Below the pieces are notes generated by a model. It ran no database searches, had not been told where the DNA came from, and saw only the letters and a list, made by a program, of their open reading frames with translations. This document shows, in pieces, positions 19,976 to 20,056 of a DNA stretch of 20,056 nt. Within the stretch, counting starts at the first letter, position 1. Each line of letters starts with the position of its first letter. The translations under genes were made by a program, and so were the position numbers. This stretch comes from a virus, in IMG/VR virus record IMGVR_UViG_3300046755_000075, positions 1-20,056 of that record; one strand, given 5' to 3'.

Positions 19976-20056
19976 CGCCTTCCTTTCCATCTTTTAGACC
20001 GTAATCACAAAAAATTCTAGTTATACCTTTTTCACGAGAGACTAACCAACCTCTAG
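19899..20056 (-). CDS. C-terminal part of an ORF entering from the right edge
   Basis: A frame is open from the window edge to TAA at 19901-19899. The readable part begins RGWLVSREKGITRIFCDYGL and ends TKLIKL. It overlaps the signal-peptide gene by 77 bases in another frame. The first 30 residues look protein-like, the last ones less so. Too little is visible to assign a family. Confidence 0.4.
   Translation of the reverse strand, partial: RGWLVSREKGITRIFCDYGLKDGKEGDEGHIETIGGTTIIPNSVITKLIKL

Overview
The window looks like the virion-assembly and lysis half of a tailed bacteriophage genome, plus part of its early region. The likely host is a marine bacterium of the SAR11/Pelagibacter type. 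This rests on the low-GC coding sequence, the dense unidirectional gene layout and the resemblance of many small proteins to ones I remember from uncultured marine phages; I ran no search. Every gene I accept is on the minus strand, so transcription runs from high to low coordinates. No tail fibre, tail tube, polymerase or integrase gene is present, so morphotype and lifestyle stay open.

Layout in transcription order. (1) 20056-16511, probable early/accessory genes: a partial ORF, a secreted small protein, a VRR-NUC nuclease, a 26-residue single-TM protein, four or five conserved small proteins, and between them GC-rich non-coding blocks made of a diverged repeat that ends in GTGGGCGTGGG on the plus strand. 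(2) 16510-16283: a structured spacer at the early/late boundary, with a C(UUCG)G hairpin abutted by 7-bp direct repeats. (3) 16282-8301, DNA packaging and connector: large terminase, a 139-aa protein, a 739-aa protein with an IDEIQ-type motif, a 137-aa protein, the portal and four small proteins. (4) 8294-6389: a LAGLIDADG homing endonuclease, a 3TM-type holin, a methyltransferase-like protein, a coiled-coil protein and a GroES-like co-chaperonin. (5) 6376-2636, capsid: scaffold, a 156-aa capsid-associated protein, a 192-aa possible decoration protein, the major capsid protein followed by a terminator, a 106-aa beta-rich protein and a Lys/Arg/Cys-rich protein. (6) 2648-1: a 245-aa protein and a tightly coupled chain of small genes, several with membrane segments, ending in an M15 peptidase (probable endolysin) and more basic Cys-containing small proteins.

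How they would work together: terminase and portal package DNA into a shell built from capsid protein on the scaffold, possibly helped by the GroES-like protein. The 739-aa protein and its small neighbours share Gly-Gly C-terminal motifs and may be virion or connector-associated. Holin, small membrane proteins and the M15 peptidase would lyse the cell. Overlaps of the TAATG and ATGA type show strong translational coupling.

Most notable: the family of GC-rich intergenic repeat blocks (17264-19301) in an AT-rich genome; the shared C-terminal GGEV...DYIKDL motif; a near-identical start-codon region shared by the capsid gene and a 47-aa ORF; the direct-repeat-flanked hairpin at 16471-16510; and several short genes (26, 31, 45, 47, 49 and 51 aa) that a length cutoff would miss.
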